DNA of 64,000 bases from Cellvibrio sp. PSBB006 (GCF_002162135.1 NZ_CP021382.1:3532001-3596000); one strand, 5' to 3'. Positions 26,880 through 35,800 are shown, counted from the stretch's first letter. Numbers and translations are program-made. Notes: a model not told the origin generated them from the letters alone.

Positions 26880-27635
26880 TTAATTGGGCTTGATGCCGCT
26901 GTATTCACTGAAGATGCCTAACACCACATCGCGCTTGACGTCTTCCAGGCCGGTTTTTTGCAGGGCAGCCACGATGGTTTCCGGCGGAACACATTGTTCG
27001 ATAGTGTCCCAGTAATAGCGCATCAATACTTTGGTATCGGCACTGCGGCGGAAGATGCGCGCCAGATTGGGGATGATGCCTTTGAGATAGACCTTGAGGA
27101 AGAAAGTCCCCAGTTTGCCGCGTGGGCGGGTAATCTCCAGTAGCAGAATCTTGCCGCCCGGTTTAAGGACGCGTTGGTATTCGGCAAAGGCCGCGCCCAG
27201 GTCGGCGACATGGCGCAGGGCGTAGCCCATGGTGACGTAATCAAAGGTATTGTCGGCAAACGGCAGCGCTTCACCCAAACCCTGGGACGCTTGCTTCACC
27301 CCCAGCTTGACTGCCTGGGTCAGCATGCCTTTACTCGGATCAAGAGCAACCACCTGGCCGTCATCACCGACGATCTGTTGCGCCAGCCAGGACACCACAC
27401 CGGTGCCGGCGCCCACATCCAGAACTTTATCGCCGCTGGTGAGGCCCGCCCGTTGCAACGCCTGGCGACGATACCAACGACCCGAGCCGAAGCTCATGAC
27501 ATCGGTGACCCAGTCGTAGTGTTCGGCAGAGGAGTCGAACATGTTGTCCACGCGTTTACGGCGCTCTTCTTCTTTATTGTAATAATCCTGCAGCACCGGA
27601 TGCGGTGCGATACGGTTCTGGTCGCCGCTCGACAT
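26880..27635 (-). CDS. SAM-dependent methyltransferase (UbiE-like) of the pigment cluster
   Basis: The 251-residue protein starts at ATG 27635 after an AGGGG. It has VLDVGAGTGVVSWLAQQ (motif I), VVALDPSKGM, and later GYALRHVADLGAAF and VLKPGGKILLLEI, all like UbiE/COQ5. In APE and xanthomonadin clusters a methyltransferase decorates the aryl head or its hydroxyl group. A role in ubiquinone is less likely given the setting. It is the first gene of the leftward arm. A sigma70-like promoter lies 33 bases upstream. Confidence 0.87.
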   Translation of the reverse strand: MSSGDQNRIAPHPVLQDYYNKEEERRKRVDNMFDSSAEHYDWVTDVMSFGSGRWYRRQALQRAGLTSGDKVLDVGAGTGVVSWLAQQIVGDDGQVVALDPSKGMLTQAVKLGVKQASQGLGEALPFADNTFDYVTMGYALRHVADLGAAFAEYQRVLKPGGKILLLEITRPRGKLGTFFLKVYLKGIIPNLARIFRRSADTKVLMRYYWDTIEQCVPPETIVAALQKTGLEDVKRDVVLGIFSEYSGIKPN

Positions 27636-27667
27636 GGCAGTTCTACCCCTGAAGTTGAAACCCGCGT

Positions 27668-27696
27668 ACTTTACGGGAGCACCGCAGGCTAGGCAA
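27668..27696 (-). promoter_or_regulatory. Putative promoter of the leftward pigment operon
   Basis: Read on the minus strand, TTGCCT (27691-27696 complement) and TAAAGT (27668-27673 complement) are separated by 17 bases, an acceptable sigma70 pair. It would start a transcript about 25-30 bases upstream of the methyltransferase ATG at 27635. This rests on pattern only. Confidence 0.4.
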
Positions 27697-27742
27697 GGCG
27701 ATATTTCAGTCGGGTGTGGCGCAATTTTCATTGTTATCAACA

Positions 27743-27771
27743 TGGCTTCCGCCAGGGTTTCTGCCTATAAT
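27743..27771 (+). promoter_or_regulatory. Putative promoter of the rightward pigment operon
   Basis: A perfect TATAAT lies at 27766-27771, 47 bases before the GTG of the chorismatase gene. At 17-bp spacing the -35 region reads TGGCTT (27743-27748), which is weak. Activation by a regulator is possible. It lies inside the 182-base gap between the two divergent arms. Confidence 0.5.
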
Positions 27772-27817
27772 CCGCGCACATTTGCGGGTCATTCGGACAA
27801 ATTTGCGAGGTTTTGCA

Positions 27818-28804
27818 GTGCAAGCGAGCGGGTTTTATTGTGGCTACCAGTCGGGTGAGGCGCCGGTTATTGTGGCTGGTCCCGGTTGTCTGGCGACCGT
27901 GATCTTTGATGGACAATGCCGGGCGCCCGCCCAGGCCGGTCTCATCAGTACTGGTTTGCGCCTGCTGGAACCCGCCGGCATCCGTGAAACCCTCGTCACA
28001 ACCGATGCCTGCGTCTCGGATTACAGCGACAATCTCTACTGGGCCCAGAGTGACGAGCTGCTATTGCTGGCGGTCTGGGTAGATGAAGGTGGTGACGAAA
28101 GTCTGGAGCGGTTGACCGAACAAGCCTACAGCCGCCTGTTGAGTACAATGCAGGAACGCGGTTATTCCTACATGGTGCGGGTGTGGAATTACCTTGCCGA
28201 TATCAATGCTTTCGAGCAGCAGGAAGAGCGCTACCGCCAGTTTTGTGTAGGACGTTTCGATGCCTTTGCCCGTCACGGTGTGCAGGACAAGGATTTTCCC
28301 TCCGCCTGCGCCTTGGGTCACAGCGGCGGTGACCTGGTGATTTACCTGCTGGCGAGCAAGCACCCCCCGGTTCATTTTGAAAATCCCCAACAGGTTAGCG
28401 CCTACCATTATCCCGAGGAATACGGTCCGCGCAGTCCATCCTTTGCCCGTGCCAGTCTGCTGACACTGGCTGACGGCACCGACAAGCTGTTTGTCTCCGG
28501 CACCGCCAGCGTGGTGGGCCACATGACCCGTCACCCCGGGGATGTTCAGGGCCAGCTGGCGGTGACCCTGCATAACGTCGACTCCTTGCTCGCCCATGTA
28601 CTGGCGAGCCAGTCGCGCGGCAGCGAAGATCGGCTGGCGGTTGAGGTGCTGAAGATCTACCTGCGCCACCCGGCGGATCTGGCTGTGGTGAAAGCCGGGG
28701 TGTTACAACATTTCGGTGATGTACCTATGGTCTTTGTGGCGGCGGATGTCTGTCGCAGTGACCTTTTACTGGAGATCGACGGTCTGTGGCGACTGACGCG
28801 CTGA
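27818..28804 (+). CDS. XanB2/FkbO-like chorismatase (3-/4-hydroxybenzoate synthase)
   Basis: The 328-residue protein starts at GTG 27818, with CGAGG about 7 bases upstream. An upstream ATG in frame lacks such a site. The motifs RVWNYLADIN, RFDAF, PSACALG and YGPRSPSFARA match the chorismatase family of FkbO, Hyg5 and XanB2. XanB2 in Xanthomonas makes 3- and 4-hydroxybenzoate from chorismate for xanthomonadin and ubiquinone. Hence this gene should supply the aromatic starter. The exact isomer cannot be told from sequence alone. It overlaps the next acyltransferase gene by 19 bases. Confidence 0.88.
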   Translation: MQASGFYCGYQSGEAPVIVAGPGCLATVIFDGQCRAPAQAGLISTGLRLLEPAGIRETLVTTDACVSDYSDNLYWAQSDELLLLAVWVDEGGDESLERLTEQAYSRLLSTMQERGYSYMVRVWNYLADINAFEQQEERYRQFCVGRFDAFARHGVQDKDFPSACALGHSGGDLVIYLLASKHPPVHFENPQQVSAYHYPEEYGPRSPSFARASLLTLADGTDKLFVSGTASVVGHMTRHPGDVQGQLAVTLHNVDSLLAHVLASQSRGSEDRLAVEVLKIYLRHPADLAVVKAGVLQHFGDVPMVFVAADVCRSDLLLEIDGLWRLTR

Positions 28805-29574
28805 GCAAATCGTCGACGCCCTGGCAGCGCCTGCGCCGTTCGCGCAGTTGGCGCTTGCCGGCCACAGCGCTGGGGTTTGGCCTATTCGGCGGCGGCGCGG
28901 TGGTGTTATCCCTGAGTCTTTTCCCTCTGCTTTACCTGCTGCCGTTCAAGCAAAAACACCGCTGGACGCGCTTGCTGATCGCCGGTGTGTTCCGTTTTTA
29001 TCTGCGTCTGCTGCGCTGGTTGGGCCTGGCTACCTATGAGCTGCATCACATCGAACGTTTGCGTGTCCCCGGCCAGTTGATCATCGCCAATCATCCTTCC
29101 TTACTGGATGTGGTTTTTATCATCGCCTACACCGGGGACACCAGTTGCGTCGTCAAGGGAAGTTTGTGGCGCAATCCGTTTACCGCCATTGCCGTGCGCG
29201 CGGCCAACTACATCAGTAACACGCGGGACGATCTGTTCGCGGCGTGCGTGGACAACTTGCGCCAGGGGCAATCGCTGATCATTTTTCCGGAAGGGACGCG
29301 CTCGCAACCCGGTGAACCGCTGCGCTTTCATCGCGGGCCATCCAATGTGGCGCTGAGTGCTGGTGTGCCGATTACGCCCGTGGTGATTCGTTGTGAACCG
29401 GCGGCATTGCTCAAGCGCCAGAAGTGGTATGCGATCCCCGCTAATCCGCCGCACTTTACCGTCGCTGTTGAGGAACCAATGGCGGTGGCGCCGTACCGGG
29501 AGGGGTGCCTGCAAAGCGCAGCGGCACGACATCTAACACGCGATCTGGTGACCTTTTTCAGCGCCCGCCGCTAG
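28786..29574 (+). CDS. PlsC-like 1-acylglycerol-3-phosphate acyltransferase
   Basis: The 262-residue protein begins at GTG 28786 inside the chorismatase gene. It has a hydrophobic anchor (residues about 25-55), then NHPSLLDVVFII (the NHxxxxD catalytic motif) and FPEGTRSQPG. This places it in the PlsC family of lysophosphatidic acid acyltransferases. Xanthomonadin and APE clusters include such enzymes, which probably join the aryl-polyene acid to a glycerol or lipid carrier. The acyl donor is unknown. Confidence 0.87.
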   Translation: MATDALSKSSTPWQRLRRSRSWRLPATALGFGLFGGGAVVLSLSLFPLLYLLPFKQKHRWTRLLIAGVFRFYLRLLRWLGLATYELHHIERLRVPGQLIIANHPSLLDVVFIIAYTGDTSCVVKGSLWRNPFTAIAVRAANYISNTRDDLFAACVDNLRQGQSLIIFPEGTRSQPGEPLRFHRGPSNVALSAGVPITPVVIRCEPAALLKRQKWYAIPANPPHFTVAVEEPMAVAPYREGCLQSAAARHLTRDLVTFFSARR

Positions 29575-29742
29575 CCCGAAACGACCGTGTTTTGTAGGCA
29601 AAGTTCAGATCCCTCTGTTAAACTGCCAGCATCTTGCCGTTTGCGCTTCAAGCCCCGTTTTGTGGGGGTGCAACGTGGTTTTTACCGACTTTAATCAACC
29701 CGTTACAAAAGGCCCGTTGCGCTTTTTGATGGAATGTTCAGT

Positions 29743-30024
29743 ATGTATTCAAAAGAAAAAATATACGGTTTCCTCCAGGAAACCCTGGTCTCGCTGTTCG
29801 AGATCGAACCTGCTGCTATTACCCCCGACGCAAATCTCTATGAAGATCTGGATATCGACAGCATTGATGCCGTTGACCTCACCGTAAAACTGAAAGAGTT
29901 TACCGGCCGGCGTATCCAGCCTTCGGATTTCAAACAGGTCCGCACCGTACAGGACGTGGTGGATGCGGTGTATGAGCTACTCAATAAACCTGAGGTGCCT
30001 GACGCCGAGACTGAGCAAGGCTGA
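29743..30024 (+). CDS. Acyl carrier protein, second (rightward) ACP
   Basis: The 93-residue protein from ATG 29743 (an ATG at 29734 is possible) carries the carrier Ser40 in DLDIDSIDAVDLT. It is rich in Asp and Glu. It is different in sequence from the ACP at 26589. In APE pathways two ACPs (ApeE and ApeF) are the norm, one for starter loading and one for chain elongation. It is separated from plsC by a 168-base gap and precedes a hotdog gene by 3 bases. Confidence 0.92.
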   Translation: MYSKEKIYGFLQETLVSLFEIEPAAITPDANLYEDLDIDSIDAVDLTVKLKEFTGRRIQPSDFKQVRTVQDVVDAVYELLNKPEVPDAETEQG

Positions 30025-30027
30025 TCA

Positions 30028-30399
30028 ATGGCGGTACTTGCTGAGAAAACCTCTGGCCCTGCGCACCTGCCCTACGTGGTCAGTGCCCGTGTAGCCGGTT
30101 TGCGTGCCGACCTGCAGTTGCAGGTCGATGCAAACCTGGGTTGCTTTGAGGGGCACTTCCCCGGTTTCCCGATCCTGCCGGGGGTTGTACAGATCGACTG
30201 GGCAGTGGCTTGCGCGCGGGATTTCCTCGCCTTGTTACAGCCGGTCAAAACCCTGGACCGCCTTAAATTTACCAACCCGATTCAGCCGGGAATGCGCCTT
30301 GAACTCACCATAGAAATGGATGAGTCCGGCGATTGTGCCCTCTTTCGCTACCACGCCGGCGACACGGTCTTCTCCGTCGGGCGCCTGAATTATGTCTGA
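30028..30399 (+). CDS. ApeI-like hotdog dehydratase
   Basis: This 123-residue protein has CFEGHFPGFPILPGVVQIDWAVACARDFLA, the characteristic ApeI helix, with the His in GHFPGFP. It probably dehydrates 3-hydroxyacyl-ACPs in polyene chain formation. It overlaps the glycosyltransferase gene by 8 bases. A similar but shorter copy (24284) is on the other arm. Confidence 0.82.
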   Translation: MAVLAEKTSGPAHLPYVVSARVAGLRADLQLQVDANLGCFEGHFPGFPILPGVVQIDWAVACARDFLALLQPVKTLDRLKFTNPIQPGMRLELTIEMDESGDCALFRYHAGDTVFSVGRLNYV

Positions 30400-31138
30400 G
30401 TCGGCCTTCCGTCCCTGCGCCATTATTCCCGTCTACAACCATCAACAACGTATTGGCGCTGTGGTGGCTCGTCTGCTTGAACACCAGCTCGATTGCGTAT
30501 TGGTCGATGATGGCAGCGAGCCGGGATGCGCCGCCGTGCTGGCTGACATCGCGCAGCAACATGCCGGTGTCACCTTGTTACGGTTACCGGTGAACAGCGG
30601 TAAAGGCGCTGCCGTTTGTTTCGGCCTGCGCCACGCTTATGAGGCGGGCTACACCCACGCCCTGCAAGTCGATGCCGACGGCCAGCACGACCTCAATGAT
30701 GTCCCGCTGTTTTTAACCGGCGGACGCGAACACCCCACCGCCGTCATCAGCGGTTGGCGCAGCTACGACCAGATGCCGCCAGCGCGCCGTCGCGGACGCA
30801 AACTCACCGACTTCTGGGTCTGTGTTAACAGCCTGTCGCGCCAACTCAAAGATTCCATGTGTGGCTACCGTTTGTATCCGCTGGCCGCCACCATGCAACT
30901 CTTACTAAAACACCGCATCGGCGCACGCATGGATTTCGATACCGACATCCTCGTGCGTTTGTATTGGCAGGGCGTGCCGGTGAAAAATATTCCCACGCAC
31001 ATTGTCTATCAGGATGATATCGCCTCCCACTTCGATATCCTGCGCGACAACCTGCGCATCGCCTGGATGCACACCCGGTTGTTCCTCGGCATGCTGCGCC
31101 GTTTTCCGCGGTTGGTCATGCGCAACCCTCACGAGTAA
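30392..31138 (+). CDS. Family 2 glycosyltransferase
   Basis: The 248-residue protein has the GT2 start FRPCAIIPVYNHQQRIGAVV, the VDDGS nucleotide site, the LQVDADGQHDL metal-binding region and GYRLYPLAATMQLLL. It should move a sugar from a nucleotide donor to a membrane or lipid acceptor. APE and xanthomonadin gene clusters carry such an enzyme, and a glycosylated aryl-polyene lipid is a plausible product. There is no transmembrane helix other than a weak C-terminal hydrophobic stretch. It overlaps the hotdog gene by 8 bases. Confidence 0.87.
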   Translation: MSESAFRPCAIIPVYNHQQRIGAVVARLLEHQLDCVLVDDGSEPGCAAVLADIAQQHAGVTLLRLPVNSGKGAAVCFGLRHAYEAGYTHALQVDADGQHDLNDVPLFLTGGREHPTAVISGWRSYDQMPPARRRGRKLTDFWVCVNSLSRQLKDSMCGYRLYPLAATMQLLLKHRIGARMDFDTDILVRLYWQGVPVKNIPTHIVYQDDIASHFDILRDNLRIAWMHTRLFLGMLRRFPRLVMRNPHE

Positions 31139-31158
31139 TCTTGCGTAGGAAACGGATT

Positions 31159-31584
31159 ATGTACGCTACCGAAACCGACATCCTGGTGCCCTTTCACGAT
31201 GTGGATTCCCTGCGCGTGGTGTGGCACGGCCATTATGTGAAGTACCTTGAGATAGCGCGCTGCGAATTTCTTGATTCTCTGGGCTATAGCTACGCCGCGA
31301 TGGAAGAAACCGGTTATGCCTGGCCGGTGATTGATATGCGCTTGAAGTATGTGAAGCCGTTGCATTTTGGCCAGCGGGTTCGTGTGCGTTGTACTTTGCG
31401 GGAATGGGAGTATCGGTTGAAGCTGGATTATTTGATCAGTGATGCGAAGACGGGTGAGCGGTTGACGAAGGCGTATACGATTCAGGTGGCGGTGGATCAA
31501 CAGACGGGTGTGATGTGTTTTGAGTCGCCTGGGGTGTTGCGTGAGCGATTGGAGGCGGTGATTGGGAGATTGCCGGATTTTTGA
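31159..31584 (+). CDS. apeK: ApeK-like thioesterase (YbgC-type hotdog)
   Basis: The 141-residue protein starts at ATG 31159, downstream of AGGAAACGGA. HDVDSLRVVWHGHYVKYLEIARCEFLDSLG is the 4HBT signature with catalytic Asp (DVD) and HGHY. In APE synthesis ApeK is thought to edit or release chains from ACP. It is the fourth class of hotdog enzyme in this cluster. Codons in the second half of the gene are G/T-rich compared with neighbours. Confidence 0.82.
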   Translation: MYATETDILVPFHDVDSLRVVWHGHYVKYLEIARCEFLDSLGYSYAAMEETGYAWPVIDMRLKYVKPLHFGQRVRVRCTLREWEYRLKLDYLISDAKTGERLTKAYTIQVAVDQQTGVMCFESPGVLRERLEAVIGRLPDF

Positions 31585-31669
31585 TGGTGCCAATAGCGGG
31601 ACGGCCAGTGTAGCCGCTAAACCGACCGGTCTTGGCTAGAACCCCTATCAATTCGCCATAGGTTGTGCG

Positions 31670-32333
31670 ATGACCAAAATTAATAAGATTATTTTTTTCT
31701 CGCTAGGTTTTTTTTTCCATTATTAGCGATGTTGCATTCGCCAACAGCGAAGAAAATGCGATACAAAACGTTGTTCAACAACTCAACTCAGCAACCGTCA
31801 TCCACGGAAAATTCGAGCAACAAAAACAACTGCAAGGTCTCGACTACCCGCTTACCTCATCCGGCCACTTTATCTTCTGGAAAGAGAAAGGGCTCTACCT
31901 CGCCAGCGACACACCCTTCTTCAACGCCAGCACCATCACGCTCGACAATATCATCCACTGGCAGGAAAACGGCACGGGCAGTATCTCGGAAGAACAAAGC
32001 GGATTGATTCAGCGCGAGATCAGCCGCACTTTACTCGCGTTTTTCAGTGCTGACGTAGCATTGATTGAAGAACGGTTTACCACGGAATGGCAATTTGACG
32101 GCAAGAATTGGCAGCTGTTACTGACGCCGCGTCATGACATGGTGCGTAAGCAAATGCGCAGCGCCGAGTTGCGCGGTGAAGACTATATTGAATCCCTGCG
32201 TATCGTCGGTGAAAATGGTGATGTGACACAATTGAATTTTACCGACATCAACAGCAGTGATTCACCCACGCCAGAACAATGCCGCTGGTTTTATCTCGAT
32301 GATGTAGCAACGCATTGCGCAGCCGCGCCTTGA
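31670..32333 (+). pseudogene. LolA-like outer-membrane lipid/lipoprotein carrier, frameshifted at a T9 run
   Basis: A start at ATG 31670 reads MTKINKIIFFSLGFFF then hits TAG at 31724. Skipping one T within the T9 run 31708-31716 joins it to a frame read through TGA 32331-32333, giving a signal peptide ending SDVAFA before NSEENAIQNVV. The mature part has TVIHGKFEQQKQLQGLDYP and GHFIFWKEKGLYLASDTP, like the LolA-type carriers of APE clusters. Predicted length is about 220 residues. The shift may be a sequencing error, a phase-variable tract, or be bypassed by transcriptional slippage. Without bypass the mature gene could start only from inner weak codons. Confidence 0.75.
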
Positions 32334-32352
32334 GCGCAGGGTAAATAACAGC

Positions 32353-34728
32353 ATGGTTACCACGCGCAGTATTCGACATTCCCTCTTCGTTACCCTGTTT
32401 GCACTGGTCAGTGTGTTTGCCGGTGTATTGTTGGTGCAACAGCTACATCGCGGTCTGGTGCTGGAGACGGATCTGCAGGCGTTATTTCCCCGCGATGAAG
32501 ACAGCCACCTGATCAATCGTGCCAGTGATCGGTTGACCGAAGAATTCGGCAATCAACTTTTATTGGCGGTGAGCGCTGATGAACGTGAGCAGGCCTTGCA
32601 GGCGGCGGATATCTTGCAGCAGGCAATTGTCGACAGCGGTTTTATGCAGGCGCAGCAGGATGAGCAATTGGAATCGCTTGCCGAGCAGCAAGCATTGTTG
32701 CAGGAACATCGCTTTCATTTGTTGGCTGATACACAGCGAGATTGGCTGCAACAGAATAATCAACAGGCGTTAGTGCGTCGCGCGCAGCAAGCATTATTCG
32801 GATTTTCTGCCGGTGCGGTCTTGTCGCCCGCGCAGGACCCTATGGCGTTGTTCGGCGATTATGTGCAGCGCTTGCAACCTTATGTTCCCGGTGAAATTGT
32901 TGACGACCGTTTGTTGATCGCCACGGATAAAAAAATACTGGTCATCATCTCGGCCAGCTTGCAAGGCGATGCCTTTAATCTCGCGATTCACGACCAATTA
33001 TCGCACTGGCTGACAACACTTAACGAAACATTTACGGCAAATTCGAAAACTGCCGGCGTCAATCTCTTGATGTCCGGTGCGGTGTTCCATGCGGCAGAAG
33101 CATCGGCCAGCGCGCAGCGCGAAGTCACTATTATCAGTCTCGGTTCGACGCTGGGTATTTTATTGTTGTTTTTGCTGAGCTTTCGCCGCATCAAGCCGCT
33201 GCTATTCAGTTTTGCTTCGGTGATGTATGGCAGCGCGGTGGCGTTGGCAATCAATCATTGGCTGTTCAATGAGTTGCATTTGATGACGCTGGTGTTCGGT
33301 GCGAGTTTGATCGGCGTGGCTATTGATTATGCGTTGCATTATTTGTGTAAACATCAACAACTATCCTTGTCGCCGCACAATCTTGCACGTGAGTCGGTAT
33401 TGCAGCGTTTGCTGCCGGCGTTGAGCCTGGGCTTGCTGACGTCGCTACTCGGTTACAGTTGCCTATTGCAAGCGGAGTTACCGGGTCTCCGGCAGATCGC
33501 CAGTTTTTCATTGGTCGGTCTGGCATCGGCCTGGTTATTTGTGGTTGCGGTTTTTCCTCTGGTTTTTCGTGCAGCCTTGCCGCAACCCTCACCGGTTGTT
33601 CAGCAAATGGCGAGCTGGTCCTGGCGTGCCTTGCCGGCCTTAAACAAAACACAGCGATGGATTGTCGGTACGATTTTACTGGTGGGGCTGGCGTTGCTGT
33701 TGATCCAATTGCGCCTTGGTAGCGACCTGCGTTTACTCTATCAGCCGTCGCCGGATTTGTTGCAGTCGGAAAAAACACTGCAGCAGAGTTTGCAGGGGTT
33801 TGCGCCCAATCAATATTTTTTGGTGCGCGCGGCGACGCCGGAAGCGGTGCTGCAAAAAGAAGAACAATTCCGTCGCGAACAGTTGGCGCCATTGCTGGCA
33901 AAAAATGCGCTGCGTGGTTACGCAGCGACAAGCCTTATCGTGCCCTCGCGTGAACAACAACAGACCTTTTATCAGTTACAGGAATCGCTTTACGGCGAAC
34001 AGGGGCTGGCGACAGATTTTATGGCTCGCGCTGGCTTTGATGCCGAGGCGGTTCAGCGTCTGCAGCAGGCATTCCGCTCGGCCAAAGGCCAATGGCTTGA
34101 TGTCCCGGCCTGGCTGGCGGTGGCGCGCCCTGATCAGCGCTTGCTATGGTTGGGTGAGGTAGATGGGGCTTATGCCAGCGTCATCGCGCTGCGCGGTGTT
34201 GCCGATGTGCAGGCACTGGCGGCTGCGGCACAGCAGGTGGAAGGCGTGATATGGGTGGATCGGGTGGCAGATATGTCGCGTATTCTCAAACACCTGCAAC
34301 GCTCAGCCATGTTGTTGTTGGCGCTGGCTTACCTTGCGGTGGTGGGGTTGATGTGGCTGAGCTTCCGCCGTGTGCAGGCCACGCTCTTGGTATTGGTACC
34401 CCTGGCGGCGACGGCTATTACGCTGGCGCTACTCACCGCCTGCGACGTGGCTATTAACCTGTTCCACGTATTTGGCTGTTATTTAATTCTGGGACTGGGG
34501 ATGGATTACAGCATCTTTGCCTATCAATCCGGAGCCAGTGATGAAAGCTGCCGTCGCGCAATCCTGCTGTCGGCGCTGACCAGCGGCCTGTCTTTCGGAT
34601 TGCTCGCGCTCAGTTCGACGCCTATGGTGAGTGCATTCGGCATCACATTGTTGTTGGGCAGTCTGTGCAATCTGCTGCTCGCGCCGTTATTGAGTCGTCT
34701 GCGTCCGGGATCGGAGGCTGAATCGTGA
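32353..34728 (+). CDS. MMPL/RND-family exporter of the aryl-polyene cluster
   Basis: The 791-residue protein has an N-terminal helix, a large periplasmic domain (residues about 35-230), a helix bundle (about 240-430, with TIISLGSTLGILLLF and FGASLIGVAIDYALHY, the latter carrying the Asp typical of proton-driven MMPL pumps), a second periplasmic domain, and a C-terminal bundle (about 655-785, with LILGLGMDYSIFAYQ). It is the APE-cluster transporter that probably moves the aryl-polyene lipid out of the inner membrane. It overlaps the next gene by 4 bases. Confidence 0.88.
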   Translation: MVTTRSIRHSLFVTLFALVSVFAGVLLVQQLHRGLVLETDLQALFPRDEDSHLINRASDRLTEEFGNQLLLAVSADEREQALQAADILQQAIVDSGFMQAQQDEQLESLAEQQALLQEHRFHLLADTQRDWLQQNNQQALVRRAQQALFGFSAGAVLSPAQDPMALFGDYVQRLQPYVPGEIVDDRLLIATDKKILVIISASLQGDAFNLAIHDQLSHWLTTLNETFTANSKTAGVNLLMSGAVFHAAEASASAQREVTIISLGSTLGILLLFLLSFRRIKPLLFSFASVMYGSAVALAINHWLFNELHLMTLVFGASLIGVAIDYALHYLCKHQQLSLSPHNLARESVLQRLLPALSLGLLTSLLGYSCLLQAELPGLRQIASFSLVGLASAWLFVVAVFPLVFRAALPQPSPVVQQMASWSWRALPALNKTQRWIVGTILLVGLALLLIQLRLGSDLRLLYQPSPDLLQSEKTLQQSLQGFAPNQYFLVRAATPEAVLQKEEQFRREQLAPLLAKNALRGYAATSLIVPSREQQQTFYQLQESLYGEQGLATDFMARAGFDAEAVQRLQQAFRSAKGQWLDVPAWLAVARPDQRLLWLGEVDGAYASVIALRGVADVQALAAAAQQVEGVIWVDRVADMSRILKHLQRSAMLLLALAYLAVVGLMWLSFRRVQATLLVLVPLAATAITLALLTACDVAINLFHVFGCYLILGLGMDYSIFAYQSGASDESCRRAILLSALTSGLSFGLLALSSTPMVSAFGITLLLGSLCNLLLAPLLSRLRPGSEAES

Positions 34729-35282
34729 TCAAGACAAGCAAGTTGTGCCAACTGATGTTATTGCTGCTGGCGATGGGCGGCTGCGCCTTGTGGGGCACGC
34801 CGCGCTTTCCTCTGTTGGTGATGAATAGCGAGTACTCACAATTGGTGGCGCAACAGCAATGGCTTGTCCATCAGCACGACAAGGATTATCGCTTACAGGT
34901 TGTGGTACAGATCAATGATGCCCGTTGGACCCTGGTGTTTATGGACAGCCTTGGTCAGCGTCTGGCGACCTTGGTACAGGATCAGGCGGGTCTTGATGTG
35001 CAAGTCCATAAATCCCACCCGCTTGATGGGCGTTGGACCGAGCTGGCGCAGAGCCTGCAATTTGCCTATTGGCCGCTGGCGGACTTGCGACAACAAGGCA
35101 TTGAGGGCTGGACTTTCACGGCCGCCCAAGGGGTTCGACAGGTGTACTTTTCTGGTATATTGGCCGGCCATGTTGCTTATTTAGATGACAACCCATGGCA
35201 AGGGACCGTGCGCTACGCTAATAATAAAAGCGACCTTCGGTTGGTGATTCAGAGTCGCCAATTGCGCTCACAAAAGAGATAG
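34725..35282 (+). CDS. DUF3261 lipoprotein of the aryl-polyene cluster
   Basis: The 185-residue lipoprotein starts at GTG 34725 (GGAGG just upstream), overlapping the MMPL stop. Its signal ends LLAMGGC, a lipobox. The mature domain matches DUF3261-type proteins of APE clusters (QLVAQQQWLVHQHDKDYRLQVVVQ and DARWTLVFMDSLGQRLATL). Such proteins may act with the exporter and LolA-like carrier to deliver pigment lipid to the outer membrane, which is an inference. No catalytic residues are evident. Confidence 0.82.
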   Translation: MIKTSKLCQLMLLLLAMGGCALWGTPRFPLLVMNSEYSQLVAQQQWLVHQHDKDYRLQVVVQINDARWTLVFMDSLGQRLATLVQDQAGLDVQVHKSHPLDGRWTELAQSLQFAYWPLADLRQQGIEGWTFTAAQGVRQVYFSGILAGHVAYLDDNPWQGTVRYANNKSDLRLVIQSRQLRSQKR

Positions 35283-35323
35283 CCCAAAAGCCAAAAGAAG
35301 ACAGTCCCAAAAAGAAGCCCGTT

Positions 35324-35800
35324 ATGAATACATCACCGCTCTTTGAGTCCGTAGAGGATCTGGTGCTCCATCGCCCGCCTTTGCTGCTGTTGCAGTCCGT
35401 CTCCCACTGGGATGTCGGCCATGTCGAAGCCATTGCCGATCCGGTGGATTCCTACCTGTTCGCCGATGGGGAGGGCAAGATCCCTGCTTGGGTAGGGCTG
35501 GAATATATGGCCCAAGCCATCAGCGCCTATGCCGGCATTATTGCGCGTCAAAACGGTGAAGAGCCGAGCATTGGTTTTCTCTTGGGAACCCGCCGTTACG
35601 ATACCCATGTAGACAGCTTTACCCCTGGCCAACAGCTGCGGGTCAATGTGCGCGAAGTCTTTCGCGATGAAAATAATTTGGTGTTGTTTGACTGTGATAT
35701 CCACGCCGGTGAGGATTTACTCGCCAGCGCCCAGGTCAAGGCCATCCAACCCAAAGGCACCATTCAGATAAAACCGGACGAGACAGTCAAGGAGTTGTAA
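35324..35800 (+). CDS. apeP: ApeP-like 3-hydroxyacyl-ACP dehydratase
   Basis: The 158-residue hotdog protein has DLVLHRPPLLLLQSVSHW and KIPAWVGLEYMAQAISAYAGIIARQ, the ApeP/COG4706 signature with the His in LHRPP and the Glu in LEYMAQAI as the probable pair. It dehydrates 3-hydroxyacyl-ACP to make polyene double bonds. It ends on TAATG, overlapping the ketoreductase start by 1 base. A paralogue sits at 21020. Confidence 0.86.
   Translation: MNTSPLFESVEDLVLHRPPLLLLQSVSHWDVGHVEAIADPVDSYLFADGEGKIPAWVGLEYMAQAISAYAGIIARQNGEEPSIGFLLGTRRYDTHVDSFTPGQQLRVNVREVFRDENNLVLFDCDIHAGEDLLASAQVKAIQPKGTIQIKPDETVKEL

Noticed and set aside
31729..32007. 92-residue open frame across the LolA-like region
   Set aside because: It is out of frame with the LolA-like protein and has a low-complexity Thr/Ser/Pro composition. 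The other frame has clear family features.
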